DNA of 64,000 nucleotides. It comes from an uncultured Lachnospiraceae bacterium. GTDB lineage: Bacteria > Bacillota > Clostridia > Lachnospirales > Lachnospiraceae. This document shows positions 1 to 6,021 of this stretch, piece after piece (the first letter of the stretch is position 1; each line of letters opens with the position of its first letter). The notes under the pieces were generated by a model, which searched no databases, had not been told where the DNA came from, and worked only from the letters and a program-made list of their open reading frames with translations. The stretch covers positions 127,658 through 191,657 of the forward strand of contig CAJTTZ010000007.1 of assembly GCA_910579505.1 (NCBI GenBank). Reading direction: 5' to 3'. The translations under genes were made by a program, and so were the position numbers.

Positions 1-466
1 CGATGTGCTGGCCTGCCTCTGCGCCTACCTGAAGGCCTACATTCGTGAAAGTACCATCCAGAAGGTTCATCTCGTTGAAGGTCGTGGTGCTCTGTACGCG
101 GTCGATCTCGCTCATCAGCTGGTTGATCTCCATCGCGATGTACGCACGGTCTGTGCTGGTCTGTGTGCCGTTCTCACCCTTAACTGCCAGCTCGTTCATT
201 CTCTGGAGCATATCATGCACTTCGTTCAGTGCGCCTTCTGCAGTCTGTACTGCGCTGATACCGTCCTGTGCGTTAGCGGATGCCTGGGTAAGGCCTCTCA
301 CCTGACGTCTCATCTTCTCGGAAATCGCAAGACCTGCTGCATCGTCCGCCGCACGGTTGATCTTGTAGCCGGAAGACAGCTTCTCGGTGGACTTCGCCTG
401 AGAGCTGGTGGTCAGATTGAGCATTCTGTTAGAGTTCATTGCTGTGATATTGTGTTTAACGATCAT
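1..466 (-). CDS. hag: Flagellin, N-terminal part (cut by window edge)
   Basis: This encodes the first 155 residues of flagellin, the secreted subunit of the flagellar filament; the rest lies beyond base 1. The protein opens MIVKHNITAMNSNRML and continues with the conserved D0/D1 motifs KLSSGYKINRAADDAAGLAI and GISAVQTAEGALNEV, which are diagnostic of the family. The ATG at 466-464 follows AAGGAGGTAAC, a near-perfect ribosome site. csrA lies 233 bases upstream on the same strand, and I see no convincing sigma-D promoter between them, so transcription may come from upstream of csrA. The leader carries several hairpins, one with a GGA loop typical of CsrA control. Confidence 0.97.
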   Translation of the reverse strand, partial: MIVKHNITAMNSNRMLNLTTSSQAKSTEKLSSGYKINRAADDAAGLAISEKMRRQVRGLTQASANAQDGISAVQTAEGALNEVHDMLQRMNELAVKGENGTQTSTDRAYIAMEINQLMSEIDRVQSTTTFNEMNLLDGTFTNVGLQVGAEAGQHI

Positions 467-469
467 AAT

Positions 470-512
470 GTTACCTCCTTGTGGTTGCCGGCGGCAAATC
501 CGTTTACCGCCG
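470..512 (-). promoter_or_regulatory. Flagellin leader: ribosome site plus GGA-loop hairpin (putative CsrA target)
   Basis: On the minus strand, bases 512-489 form a stem of CGGCGG with CCGCCG, extended past one mismatch by AAA with TTT, leaving a four-base loop CGGA. GGA in a hairpin loop is the core recognised by CsrA. A second GGA lies in the ribosome site AAGGAGG at 480-474, about nine bases downstream of the hairpin. In Bacillus subtilis CsrA represses hag from two such sites, so the same control is inferred here. Confidence 0.6.
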
Positions 513-540
513 TTTGTTTGTTTGCCAGTTGCCATAACTC

Positions 541-653
541 AAGAATCCAGCCGCTGCGCGTCTGCCGCGCTGCGTACTCAAAGATTCTTTTGTTATCATG
601 TCAGGTGAAATCAAATGTCTGCTTCGCAGCCGCCTGATTTCCTGCTGACATGA
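541..653 (-). promoter_or_regulatory. Structured csrA-flagellin intergenic leader
   Basis: Two further inverted repeats lie in the transcript between csrA and flagellin. TCATGTCAG (596-604) pairs with CTGACATGA (645-653), and an inner GAAATCA (607-613) pairs with TGATTTC (635-641). A second stem pairs AAGAATC (541-547) with GATTCTT (583-589). Neither ends in a T-run, so they look like leader structures rather than terminators. The minus strand carries extra GGA triplets here that might bind CsrA. Confidence 0.45.
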
Positions 654-699
654 TATATAATATCCCAAGGCCCCTAGGATAGCCCCGGGTTATTACCGT

Positions 700-972
700 T
701 TACCTCGACGCGGCCTTCACCCCGTCATTTACGACTACTTTCTTTCTGCGGTACTTCTCCTCCAGCTCCGGCGCCGCATGGTAACGCGCAATCTTTTCCT
801 TCTCCTCGTCAGTCTCCGCCCGTTTTTCGAGCGCGCGGCTTCTCACCACATTTACTTCCTTCGGAATATCCAGCATCACCTTTGTATGGTTCCTGCTGCC
901 TCCAAGAAAAACGATACGGATATCGTCGCCGATCTGGATGTACTCCTCTGTGTTTACCGTCATTCTAAGCAT
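700..972 (-). CDS. csrA: Carbon storage regulator CsrA, C-terminally extended
   Basis: CsrA is a small dimeric RNA-binding protein that blocks or stabilises mRNAs at GGA-containing hairpins; in flagellated Firmicutes its main target is flagellin mRNA. Residues 1-50 match the family: IGDDIRIVFLG, then a second strand region and DIPKEVNVVRSRALEKR. The protein has 90 residues against the usual 60-75, with a highly charged tail after about residue 52. The start has the ribosome site AGGGAGGTCC. It lies directly upstream of flagellin. No fliW is seen next to it. Its 5' region reaches only 57 bases before the left repeat of the invertible segment, so its promoter may lie inside that segment. Confidence 0.93.
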   Translation of the reverse strand: MLRMTVNTEEYIQIGDDIRIVFLGGSRNHTKVMLDIPKEVNVVRSRALEKRAETDEEKEKIARYHAAPELEEKYRRKKVVVNDGVKAASR

Positions 973-1028
973 TTTGGACCTCCCTGCCTTCCCCTCTTTA
1001 CGAGGGCGCCGCCTTGCGTTTCCTTATG

Positions 1029-1054
1029 CAACTTTTTGTATTAAAATGTTGCAT
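1029..1054 (+). repeat. Left inverted repeat of invertible segment
   Basis: This 26-bp sequence is the reverse complement of 1752-1777 with one mismatch (25/26 identical, including 21 contiguous bases). Read on the minus strand it has arm CAACATTT, a 7-base centre TAATACA, and arm AAAAGTTG. Two inverted arms around a short asymmetric centre is the layout of a tyrosine recombinase crossover site. It lies 57 bases upstream of the csrA start. Confidence 0.85.
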
Positions 1055-1109
1055 GTAGGAATACTCCACTAAACTTATCATTAAATACCAGCCAAAAGGA
1101 GGACATTTT

Positions 1110-1688
1110 ATGAGTGAGACATATCCGATCAAAGACAAAGAGACACTGCATTTTTTCCGGGATTATTACAAGGATATACAGCCGAACCCCCGCAACTACT
1201 CCCTGATTGTCACAGGACTGAACACGGCCTTCCGCATCGGCGATTTATTAAAGCTGCGTTGGCAGGACGTCTGCAGTGCAGACGGTGTTCTGCAAAAATA
1301 TATCAGCATAGCGGAACAGAAAACAGGAAAAACCCGCGAAGTTCCCATCAATGCCGTGCTGCGTCAGACTCTGGATCGCTACAGAACCCTCTGTCCCGAA
1401 ACCGCTCCACAGGATTTTCTGTTTCCAAGTACCCGCTGTAAAGCTCAACCGCTCTCCCGCTCGCAGGCTTACCGTATTGTTCGGAAAGCCGCGGAAAGCT
1501 GCGGCATGTCCGAGCACGTCGGCTGCCATTCCCTGCGGAAAACCTTCGGCTACTACGCATGGAAACAGGGCACGCCGCCGGCCATGCTGATGGACTTGTA
1601 TAATCATTCCTCCTACCAGATCACTAAGCGCTATCTGGGTATCGGGCAGGATGAGCGGGATCAGGTGTATCTTCAAATAAATTTATGA
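1110..1688 (+). CDS. Stand-alone tyrosine recombinase (FimB/FimE-like size), inside its inverted repeats
   Basis: This 192-residue protein is essentially a tyrosine recombinase catalytic domain, with no N-terminal arm-binding domain. Visible catalytic residues are R42 in FRIGDLLKLRW, lysine in QKTGKTREV (about 71-74), H140 and R143 in HSLRKTF, H166 in NHSSYQ and the nucleophile Y175 in KRYLGI. The length matches FimB and FimE (about 200 residues), which invert promoters. The ATG follows AAAAGGAGGACATTTT. The gene lies wholly between two 26-bp inverted repeats, so it probably inverts the DNA that carries it. An integrase role is less likely, since no other mobile genes are nearby. Confidence 0.93.
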   Translation: MSETYPIKDKETLHFFRDYYKDIQPNPRNYSLIVTGLNTAFRIGDLLKLRWQDVCSADGVLQKYISIAEQKTGKTREVPINAVLRQTLDRYRTLCPETAPQDFLFPSTRCKAQPLSRSQAYRIVRKAAESCGMSEHVGCHSLRKTFGYYAWKQGTPPAMLMDLYNHSSYQITKRYLGIGQDERDQVYLQINL

Positions 1689-1706
1689 TTTTTTTAAAAA
1701 GGGGGT

Positions 1707-1733
1707 TAAGTATTTGGAGAGAACTCCGATATA
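1707..1733 (+). promoter_or_regulatory. Sigma-D (flagellar) type promoter facing out of the invertible segment
   Basis: TAAG at 1707-1710, then exactly 15 bases, then CCGATATA at 1726-1733. The sigma-D consensus in Bacillus is TAAA, about 15 bases, then GCCGATAT, so only one -35 base and the leading G differ. Transcription would start near 1740 and cross the right repeat towards the rplQ terminator. After inversion it would read into csrA and flagellin. A sigma-A -10 such as TATAAA overlaps and is an alternative reading. Confidence 0.65.
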
Positions 1734-1751
1734 TAAATTGAACAGAAGAGG

Positions 1752-1777
1752 ATGCAACATTTTAATACAAAATGTTG
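1752..1777 (-). repeat. Right inverted repeat of invertible segment
   Basis: This is the partner of 1029-1054 in inverse orientation. Here the two 8-base arms CAACATTT (1755-1762) and AAATGTTG (1770-1777) are perfectly complementary around the 7-base centre TAATACA, so it is the more symmetric of the two sites. Confidence 0.85.
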
Positions 1778-1808
1778 TGTCTTTTTTGTTTTCATATTTA
1801 AGGATAAC

Positions 1809-1840
1809 AAAAAAGCCGAGCTTTATACGCTCAGCTTTTT
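1809..1840 (-). terminator. Terminator of the ribosomal/alpha operon
   Basis: Minus-strand stem GCTGAGC (1835-1829) with GCTCGGC (1821-1815), a 7-base loop and a following run of six T. It lies 28 bases past the rplQ stop. It pairs better on the minus than on the plus strand because of a G-U pair. Confidence 0.85.
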
Positions 1841-1867
1841 ATCAGCCCTACTTATTTCCCGGCTATC

Positions 1868-2473
1868 TTATACCAGCTCCAGAACTACTTCCATCGCCGC
1901 GTCACCCTTACGGGGACCGATTTTGACGATTCTGGTATAGCCGCCTTTGCGGTTCGCATACTTAGGACCATACTCGTCAAAGAGCTTATCCGCAAGATTG
2001 ATATTCTTCGTGTTTTTCTTACGTCCTGCCGGTGTGTTCGGCACCTCCTTGACAGGATAAAGCACCTTCAGCATCTGTCTTCTCGCATGAAGTCTGGAAG
2101 GCATATCCTTCTTGATCTCCTTCTCCACCTCATCATATACCGTAACGGTCATACCGTTTTCAATCTTAAGAATCTTGCCGTCCTTATCACGGTGTGTCTC
2201 GGAGAGCACCGCCTTTGTGTTTTTATCCACAATCTGCTTCACCCTCTTGCCGTCCTTATCCTTACGCGCTACTTTCGCAGTCACCTTAACGGTCTCAAAA
2301 TTGTCCTTCTCCTTGACAGCAAGTGTGATCAAAGGCTCGACAATCTTACGCACTTCCTTTGCCCTCGCTTCTGTGGTCACGATCTTTCCGTTATATAAAA
2401 GAGCGGTAACCTGATTTCTGAGTAATGCTTTTCTCTGGTCAGATGTTCTGCCAAGTTTTCTGTATTTTGCCAT
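1868..2473 (-). CDS. rplQ: 50S ribosomal protein bL17, with a long internal insertion
   Basis: bL17 is a large-subunit protein near the exit tunnel. The N-terminus MAKYRKLGRTSDQRKALLRN is diagnostic and the C-terminus GGYTRIVKIGPRKGDAAMEV is conserved. The protein is 201 residues, whereas most bacterial L17 are about 115-130. The extra length is a lysine- and aspartate-rich stretch at about residues 60-125, between the two conserved halves. It is last in the alpha operon, 41 bases after rpoA, and is followed by a terminator. Confidence 0.97.
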   Translation of the reverse strand: MAKYRKLGRTSDQRKALLRNQVTALLYNGKIVTTEARAKEVRKIVEPLITLAVKEKDNFETVKVTAKVARKDKDGKRVKQIVDKNTKAVLSETHRDKDGKILKIENGMTVTVYDEVEKEIKKDMPSRLHARRQMLKVLYPVKEVPNTPAGRKKNTKNINLADKLFDEYGPKYANRKGGYTRIVKIGPRKGDAAMEVVLELV

Positions 2474-2514
2474 GATCGGCTCCTTTCCGAGTGCTCTTCG
2501 GTCTTACCTCTATA

Positions 2515-3474
2515 TTACGCCTCATCGCTGGGATTCAGCTGTAATCCTAATTCCTTTAATTTTGCAAGAACTTCCTCCAAGGACTTACGGCCGAGATTTC
2601 TCACCTTCATCATATCCTCGGAAGTCTTGTTCGTCAGCTCTTCTACCGTATTGATGCCCGCCCTTTTCAGGCAGTTGTAGGAACGAACCGAAAGCTCCAG
2701 TTCGTCGATGCTCATTTCAAGCACCTTCTCCTTCTCGTCGTCCTCTTTTTCCACCATAACCTCTGCAGTCTTGGCATTCTCGGACAGATCAATGAAAAGG
2801 CTCAAATGCTCGCTTAACACCTTTGCAGCCAGGCTGACAGCCTCGTCGGGCACAAGTGTACCGTTCGTGTATACGTCCAGCGTCAGCTTGTCATAATCGG
2901 TAATCTGGCCTACACGGGTATTCTCCACGGTGACATTGACTCTCTCCACAGGTGTGTAAATGGAATCAATCGCGATCACACCAATCGGCAGATCATCCGT
3001 CTTATTCTTGTCAGCTCCCACATAACCCCGGCCTCTTGTGATGGTCAGTTCCATATAAAGCTTGGTATCCTTGCCGCTCAGGGTCGCGATCACCAGATCG
3101 GGATTTAAAATCTCGATATCCTGATCTACCTGAATATCGGAAGCCCGCACAATACCTTCGCCCTCGTACTCGATGTAGGCAGTTTTCACCTCGTTCGCAT
3201 CGCTGTTATTCTTGATGGCAAGGCTCTTAACGTTCATGATGATCTCCGTCACGTCTTCCTTCACGCCGGGAATCGAACTGAACTCATGGAGGACACCCTC
3301 GATCTTAACCTGGCTTACTGCCACGCCGGGCAGCGAAGACAGCATAATCCTTCTAAGTGAATTGCCGAGGGTAATGCCGTAACCTCTCTCTAAAGGTTCC
3401 ACTACGAATCTGCCGTATTTTTTATCTTCGGAGATCTCAACCACTTCTATATTCGGTCTCTCAAATTCAAACAC
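2515..3474 (-). CDS. rpoA: RNA polymerase alpha subunit
   Basis: The alpha subunit dimerises to nucleate RNA polymerase and contacts UP elements and activators. The N-terminal domain (about 1-230) contains ERGYGITLGNSLRRIMLSS. The C-terminal domain (about 245-310) contains ELELSVRSYNCLKRAGI and VRNLGRKSLEEV. I chose the GTG start at 3474-3472, which follows AAAGGAGGGTGCTTGG. A longer frame opens at an ATG at 3501, but that start would place the ribosome site inside the gene. The protein is then 319 residues, a normal length. It lies between rpsD and rplQ. Confidence 0.98.
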   Translation of the reverse strand: MFEFERPNIEVVEISEDKKYGRFVVEPLERGYGITLGNSLRRIMLSSLPGVAVSQVKIEGVLHEFSSIPGVKEDVTEIIMNVKSLAIKNNSDANEVKTAYIEYEGEGIVRASDIQVDQDIEILNPDLVIATLSGKDTKLYMELTITRGRGYVGADKNKTDDLPIGVIAIDSIYTPVERVNVTVENTRVGQITDYDKLTLDVYTNGTLVPDEAVSLAAKVLSEHLSLFIDLSENAKTAEVMVEKEDDEKEKVLEMSIDELELSVRSYNCLKRAGINTVEELTNKTSEDMMKVRNLGRKSLEEVLAKLKELGLQLNPSDEA

Positions 3475-3519
3475 CCAAGCACCCTCCTTTTGAGAATACA
3501 TCCATTACTTTTTACTTTG

Positions 3520-4113
3520 TTATTTGGAGTACAACTCGACAATAAGCATCTCGTTTACCGGAACGTCAATCATCTCTCTGGAAGGAAGGTATTTCACGGT
3601 TGCCTTCATGGCCTCCTGATCCACCTCAAGCCACTCAGGGACAAGTCTGCCGCCGGTCACCTCGAGAATATCTTTATATCTCTGCAGGGATTTTGCTTTC
3701 TCTCTGACCTCGATCACATCACCCGCCTTAACCAGATAGGAAGGGATCTGCACCGGCTTGCCGTTTACGAGAAAATGCTTGTGTCCTACGACCTGTCTCG
3801 CTTCTCTTCTTGTTCTGGCAAAACCCATTCTGAACACAACGCTGTCCAGTCTGCTCTCCAGCATAACCATCAGGTTTTCACCTGTCTGGCCCTTCATTCT
3901 GTCGGCTTTCTCATAATAGTTTCTGAAAGGCTTCTCCAACACGCCGTAGATAAATTTCGCTTTCTGCTTCTCGCGCAGCTGAAGGCCATACTCGCTGATC
4001 TTCTTACCCGCCCTTGGGGATGTTCTGTTAGATTTCTTGTCATATCCTAAAAATGTAGGATCAAGATCAAGGGATCTGCATCTCTTTAATACTGGAACTC
4101 TGTTTACTGCCAT
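3520..4113 (-). CDS. rpsD: 30S ribosomal protein uS4
   Basis: uS4 is a primary 16S rRNA binding protein and, in many bacteria, the translational repressor of the alpha operon. The 197-residue protein has the S4 RNA-binding domain around MLESRLDSVVFRMGFARTRR and VGHKHFLVNGKPVQIPSY. The start at 4113 follows AAAGGAGCCAGAATC. An upstream in-frame extension to 4239 lacks a ribosome site and runs through an intergenic hairpin. The N-terminus lacks the zinc cysteines seen in some S4 paralogues. Confidence 0.97.
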   Translation of the reverse strand: MAVNRVPVLKRCRSLDLDPTFLGYDKKSNRTSPRAGKKISEYGLQLREKQKAKFIYGVLEKPFRNYYEKADRMKGQTGENLMVMLESRLDSVVFRMGFARTRREARQVVGHKHFLVNGKPVQIPSYLVKAGDVIEVREKAKSLQRYKDILEVTGGRLVPEWLEVDQEAMKATVKYLPSREMIDVPVNEMLIVELYSK

Positions 4114-4283
4114 GATTCTGGCTCCTTTCTGTTTTTGTTTACAGTGCGCCGTCTCAGGCTGCACCTTCATCCAAACTGTTTTCCATATATACGGAGAATC
4201 GCTTGCGATTCTCCCGATCAAAACATAGAAAATCTTCACGAAACGGCCTCTGCCGTGAGCGATTAGATTTTCTTTTTGATCTG
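4114..4283 (-). repeat. rpsK-rpsD spacer with intergenic hairpins
   Basis: This 170-base spacer contains a perfect hairpin GGAGAATC with GATTCTCC around TTGC (4194-4215). A longer one pairs GATCAAAA and GAAAATC with GATTTTC and TTTTGATC and has ACGGC/GCCGT nested inside. The first belongs to a family of hairpins seen in other spacers of the cluster. No gene is visible. Confidence 0.5.
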
Positions 4284-4679
4284 CTAGACTCTACGTCTCT
4301 TAGGCGGACGGCATCCATTATGAGGTACAGGCGTCACGTCGCGGATGCTGGTCACTTCCAGACCGCATGCCTGCAGTGCACGGATCGCAGCCTCACGTCC
4401 CGAGCCGGGCCCCTTCACCATAACGTCCACAGTCTTTAAGCCGTGGATCAGAGCGGCCTTTGTCGCCGTCTCAGCAGCCATCTGTGCCGCATAGGGAGTA
4501 GATTTCCTTGAACCTCTAAAACCAAGACCGCCGGCACTTGCCCAGCTTAACGCATTACCCTCGTTATCTGTCAGCGTAACGATGGTATTGTTAAAGGAGG
4601 ACTGAATATGTGCCTGTCCATGTTCAACGTTTTTCTTGACACGCTTTTTTGTCACTTTTTTGGTAACTTTCTTTGCCAT
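4284..4679 (-). CDS. rpsK: 30S ribosomal protein uS11
   Basis: uS11 forms part of the 30S platform near the mRNA exit. The 131-residue protein has the family signature NNTIVTLTDNEGNALSWASAG and ends VPHNGCRPPKRRRV, a highly conserved tail. The lysine-rich N-terminus is usual. It lies between rpsM and rpsD in the standard alpha-operon order. Confidence 0.98.
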   Translation of the reverse strand: MAKKVTKKVTKKRVKKNVEHGQAHIQSSFNNTIVTLTDNEGNALSWASAGGLGFRGSRKSTPYAAQMAAETATKAALIHGLKTVDVMVKGPGSGREAAIRALQACGLEVTSIRDVTPVPHNGCRPPKRRRV

Positions 4680-4727
4680 AATAAACTAACCTACTTTCTC
4701 AGACTATTTAATCTTGTTCCTATGTTG

Positions 4728-5096
4728 TTACTTCTTCTTGTTTGCAACAGTTCTCTTAGGACCTTTTCTTGTCCTGGCGTTGGTTTTTGTCTTCTGACCA
4801 CGAACCGGAAGACCCTTCCTGTGACGGATTCCCCTGTAGCAGCCGATCTCCTGAAGTCTCTTGATATTGAGGGCAACCTCTCTTCTCAAGTCACCTTCCA
4901 CCATGTAATCCCTTTCGATTACCTCTGCCAGTCTCTTCACCTCATCATCGGTCAATTCTCTGACACGGGTATCAGGATTTACGTTTGCTGCCGCCAGAAT
5001 CTTGTTGGAGCTTGTTCTGCCGATCCCATAAATATAGGTCAAACCAATCTCCACACGCTTCTCTCTCGGTAAGTCAACACCTGCAATACGAGCCAT
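4728..5096 (-). CDS. rpsM: 30S ribosomal protein uS13
   Basis: uS13 sits in the 30S head and contacts P-site tRNA and the 50S bridge. MARIAGVDLPREKRVEIGLTYIYGIG is the invariant start, and YRGIRHRKGLPVRGQKTKTN the conserved C-terminal part. It has 122 residues, a normal length. It is followed by rpsK and preceded by rpmJ. Confidence 0.98.
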   Translation of the reverse strand: MARIAGVDLPREKRVEIGLTYIYGIGRTSSNKILAAANVNPDTRVRELTDDEVKRLAEVIERDYMVEGDLRREVALNIKRLQEIGCYRGIRHRKGLPVRGQKTKTNARTRKGPKRTVANKKK

Positions 5097-5253
5097 TTAC
5101 ATTTCCTCCATTTCCTTTGCATTTTCATGCGTTTCGCGTGCACACGGCACGCGTGACACTAATTGATTGAGGCAAAATACTTTGCCCAACCGGATCAGAT
5201 ATCCGATCTTTCCAAACATATAAGTTGGTATCAAAAAGTGGGCTCTCTATCTA
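5097..5253 (-). repeat. rpmJ-rpsM spacer with three hairpins
   Basis: The 157-base spacer contains three successive inverted repeats: CGCGTG with CACGCG around 5137-5155, GGCAAA with TTTGCC around 5171-5186, and CGGAT with ATCCG around 5200-5213. None has a clear T-run on the minus strand. No gene is visible. Confidence 0.4.
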
Positions 5254-5367
5254 TTAACCCTGTACCTGCTTATGTTTCGGATTTTCACAAATAACTCTGA
5301 TCTTTCCTTTTCTCTTGATGATCTTGCACTTTTCGCAAATCGGTTTTACTGATGATCTAACCTTCAT
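5254..5367 (-). CDS. rpmJ: 50S ribosomal protein bL36 (zinc type)
   Basis: bL36 is a 37-residue zinc ribbon protein of the large subunit. The sequence MKVRSSVKPICEKCKIIKRK has the CxxC pair, followed by C and H ligands in VICENPKHKQ. Keeping all four ligands marks it as the zinc-dependent form. The start at 5367 follows AAAGGAGGGTTTGAG. A promoter about 35 bases upstream probably makes it first in an alpha-operon transcript. Confidence 0.97.
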   Translation of the reverse strand: MKVRSSVKPICEKCKIIKRKGKIRVICENPKHKQVQG

Positions 5368-5400
5368 CTCAAACCCTCCTTTCAAAAAAGACCGTTTTAC

Positions 5401-5429
5401 ATTATAACACCAAATCCTGCCATTGGCAA
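5401..5429 (-). promoter_or_regulatory. Internal sigma-A promoter before rpmJ
   Basis: On the minus strand TTGCCA (5429-5424), a 17-base spacer, then TATAAT (5406-5401), a consensus -10. It lies 33 bases upstream of the rpmJ start, in the 149-base gap after infA. It would drive rpmJ-rpsM-rpsK-rpsD-rpoA-rplQ separately from the S10 promoter. Confidence 0.8.
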
Positions 5430-5516
5430 GACTTTTTGTAAACTTTATATATCGTTCAATCATGCCATTCATAAGTTGTCGTTTGACGCTTTCATCCATA
5501 TTATTTCTGCATGATT

Positions 5517-5735
5517 TTACTTGTCTCTCCAAATGATTCTGCCCTTGGATAAATCGTACGGAGAAAGCTCCAGCGTTACCTTGTCGCCTGGCAGAATGCG
5601 GATGAAATTCTGGCGCAGCTTACCGCTGATATGCGCCAACACCACATGACCGTTTTCCAGTTCCACCTGAAACATGGTATTGGGTAACTTCTCAATTACA
5701 GTTCCTTCAATCTCAATTACATCAGCCTTTGACAT
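5517..5735 (-). CDS. infA: Translation initiation factor IF-1
   Basis: IF-1 binds the 30S A site during initiation. The 72-residue OB-fold protein starts MSKADVIEIEGTVIEKLPNT and contains GHVVLAHISGKLRQNFIRILPGD, both diagnostic. Its start overlaps the end of the upstream KOW-domain gene by 19 bases, suggesting translational coupling. Confidence 0.98.
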   Translation of the reverse strand: MSKADVIEIEGTVIEKLPNTMFQVELENGHVVLAHISGKLRQNFIRILPGDKVTLELSPYDLSKGRIIWRDK

Positions 5736-5997
5736 TTCTTTCCTCTCTTTCTCTCAGATATTCCTTGATGATTCTCTTCATTTCCAAATCGCCAAAACCG
5801 TTCTCCGGCTCCGCCATTCTTTTCTTTTTAATCAATTGCACATGTTTCTTATTTTTCCGCTTCGGGCGTTTCGCCGTTCTGGTTTTGCCGTCAGCTACAT
5901 ATATATATTCGCCGTCCTCCCGTATGATAACATACACGGAGTCCTTATCATGCCCCGCCTTCGAACTGGCGAGCATACCAACGATATTTTCTTCCAT
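5722..5997 (-). CDS. KOW-domain RNA-binding protein of the ribosomal cluster
   Basis: This 91-residue basic protein has an SH3-like KOW core, with VGMLASSKAGHDKDSVYVII at residues 5-26 followed by a VADGKTRTAKRPKRKNKKHV region. It resembles the L14e-like KOW proteins that occupy this slot, between map and infA, in many Clostridia. The role is not established; RNA or ribosome binding is inferred from the domain and from its location. It overlaps infA. Confidence 0.8.
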   Translation of the reverse strand: MEENIVGMLASSKAGHDKDSVYVIIREDGEYIYVADGKTRTAKRPKRKNKKHVQLIKKKRMAEPENGFGDLEMKRIIKEYLREREERNVKG

Positions 5998-6021
5998 ATT
6001 TGAACTTCCGTTTCTTCTATT

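Larger units (their letters stand above)
1029..1777. other. Putative invertible DNA segment carrying its own recombinase and a flagellar promoter
   Basis: The 697 bases between the two inverted repeats hold one tyrosine recombinase gene and an outward-facing sigma-D-like promoter at the right end. Because the centres of the two crossover sites are in opposite orientation, recombination would invert the segment. Inversion would move the promoter from the rplQ side to just upstream of csrA and flagellin. The segment is therefore a candidate ON/OFF switch for flagellar expression, present here in the presumed OFF orientation. The structure is seen in sequence; the switching is inferred. Confidence 0.75.

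Noticed and set aside
640..720. Possible sigma-D promoter before flagellin (TAAA, 15 bases, GCTATCCT)
   Set aside because: The -10 shares only three of eight bases with GCCGATAT.
1714..1926. Short open frame across the right inverted repeat
   Set aside because: It crosses the recombination site and the operon terminator, has no family match and no supporting ribosome site.
3475..3501. Nine-codon upstream extension of rpoA from an ATG
   Set aside because: The ribosome site AAAGGAGGG lies inside it and points to the GTG at 3474.
4194..4215. Hairpins in ribosomal spacers as terminators
   Set aside because: They lack T-runs on the minus strand and lie inside an operon that must be read through.
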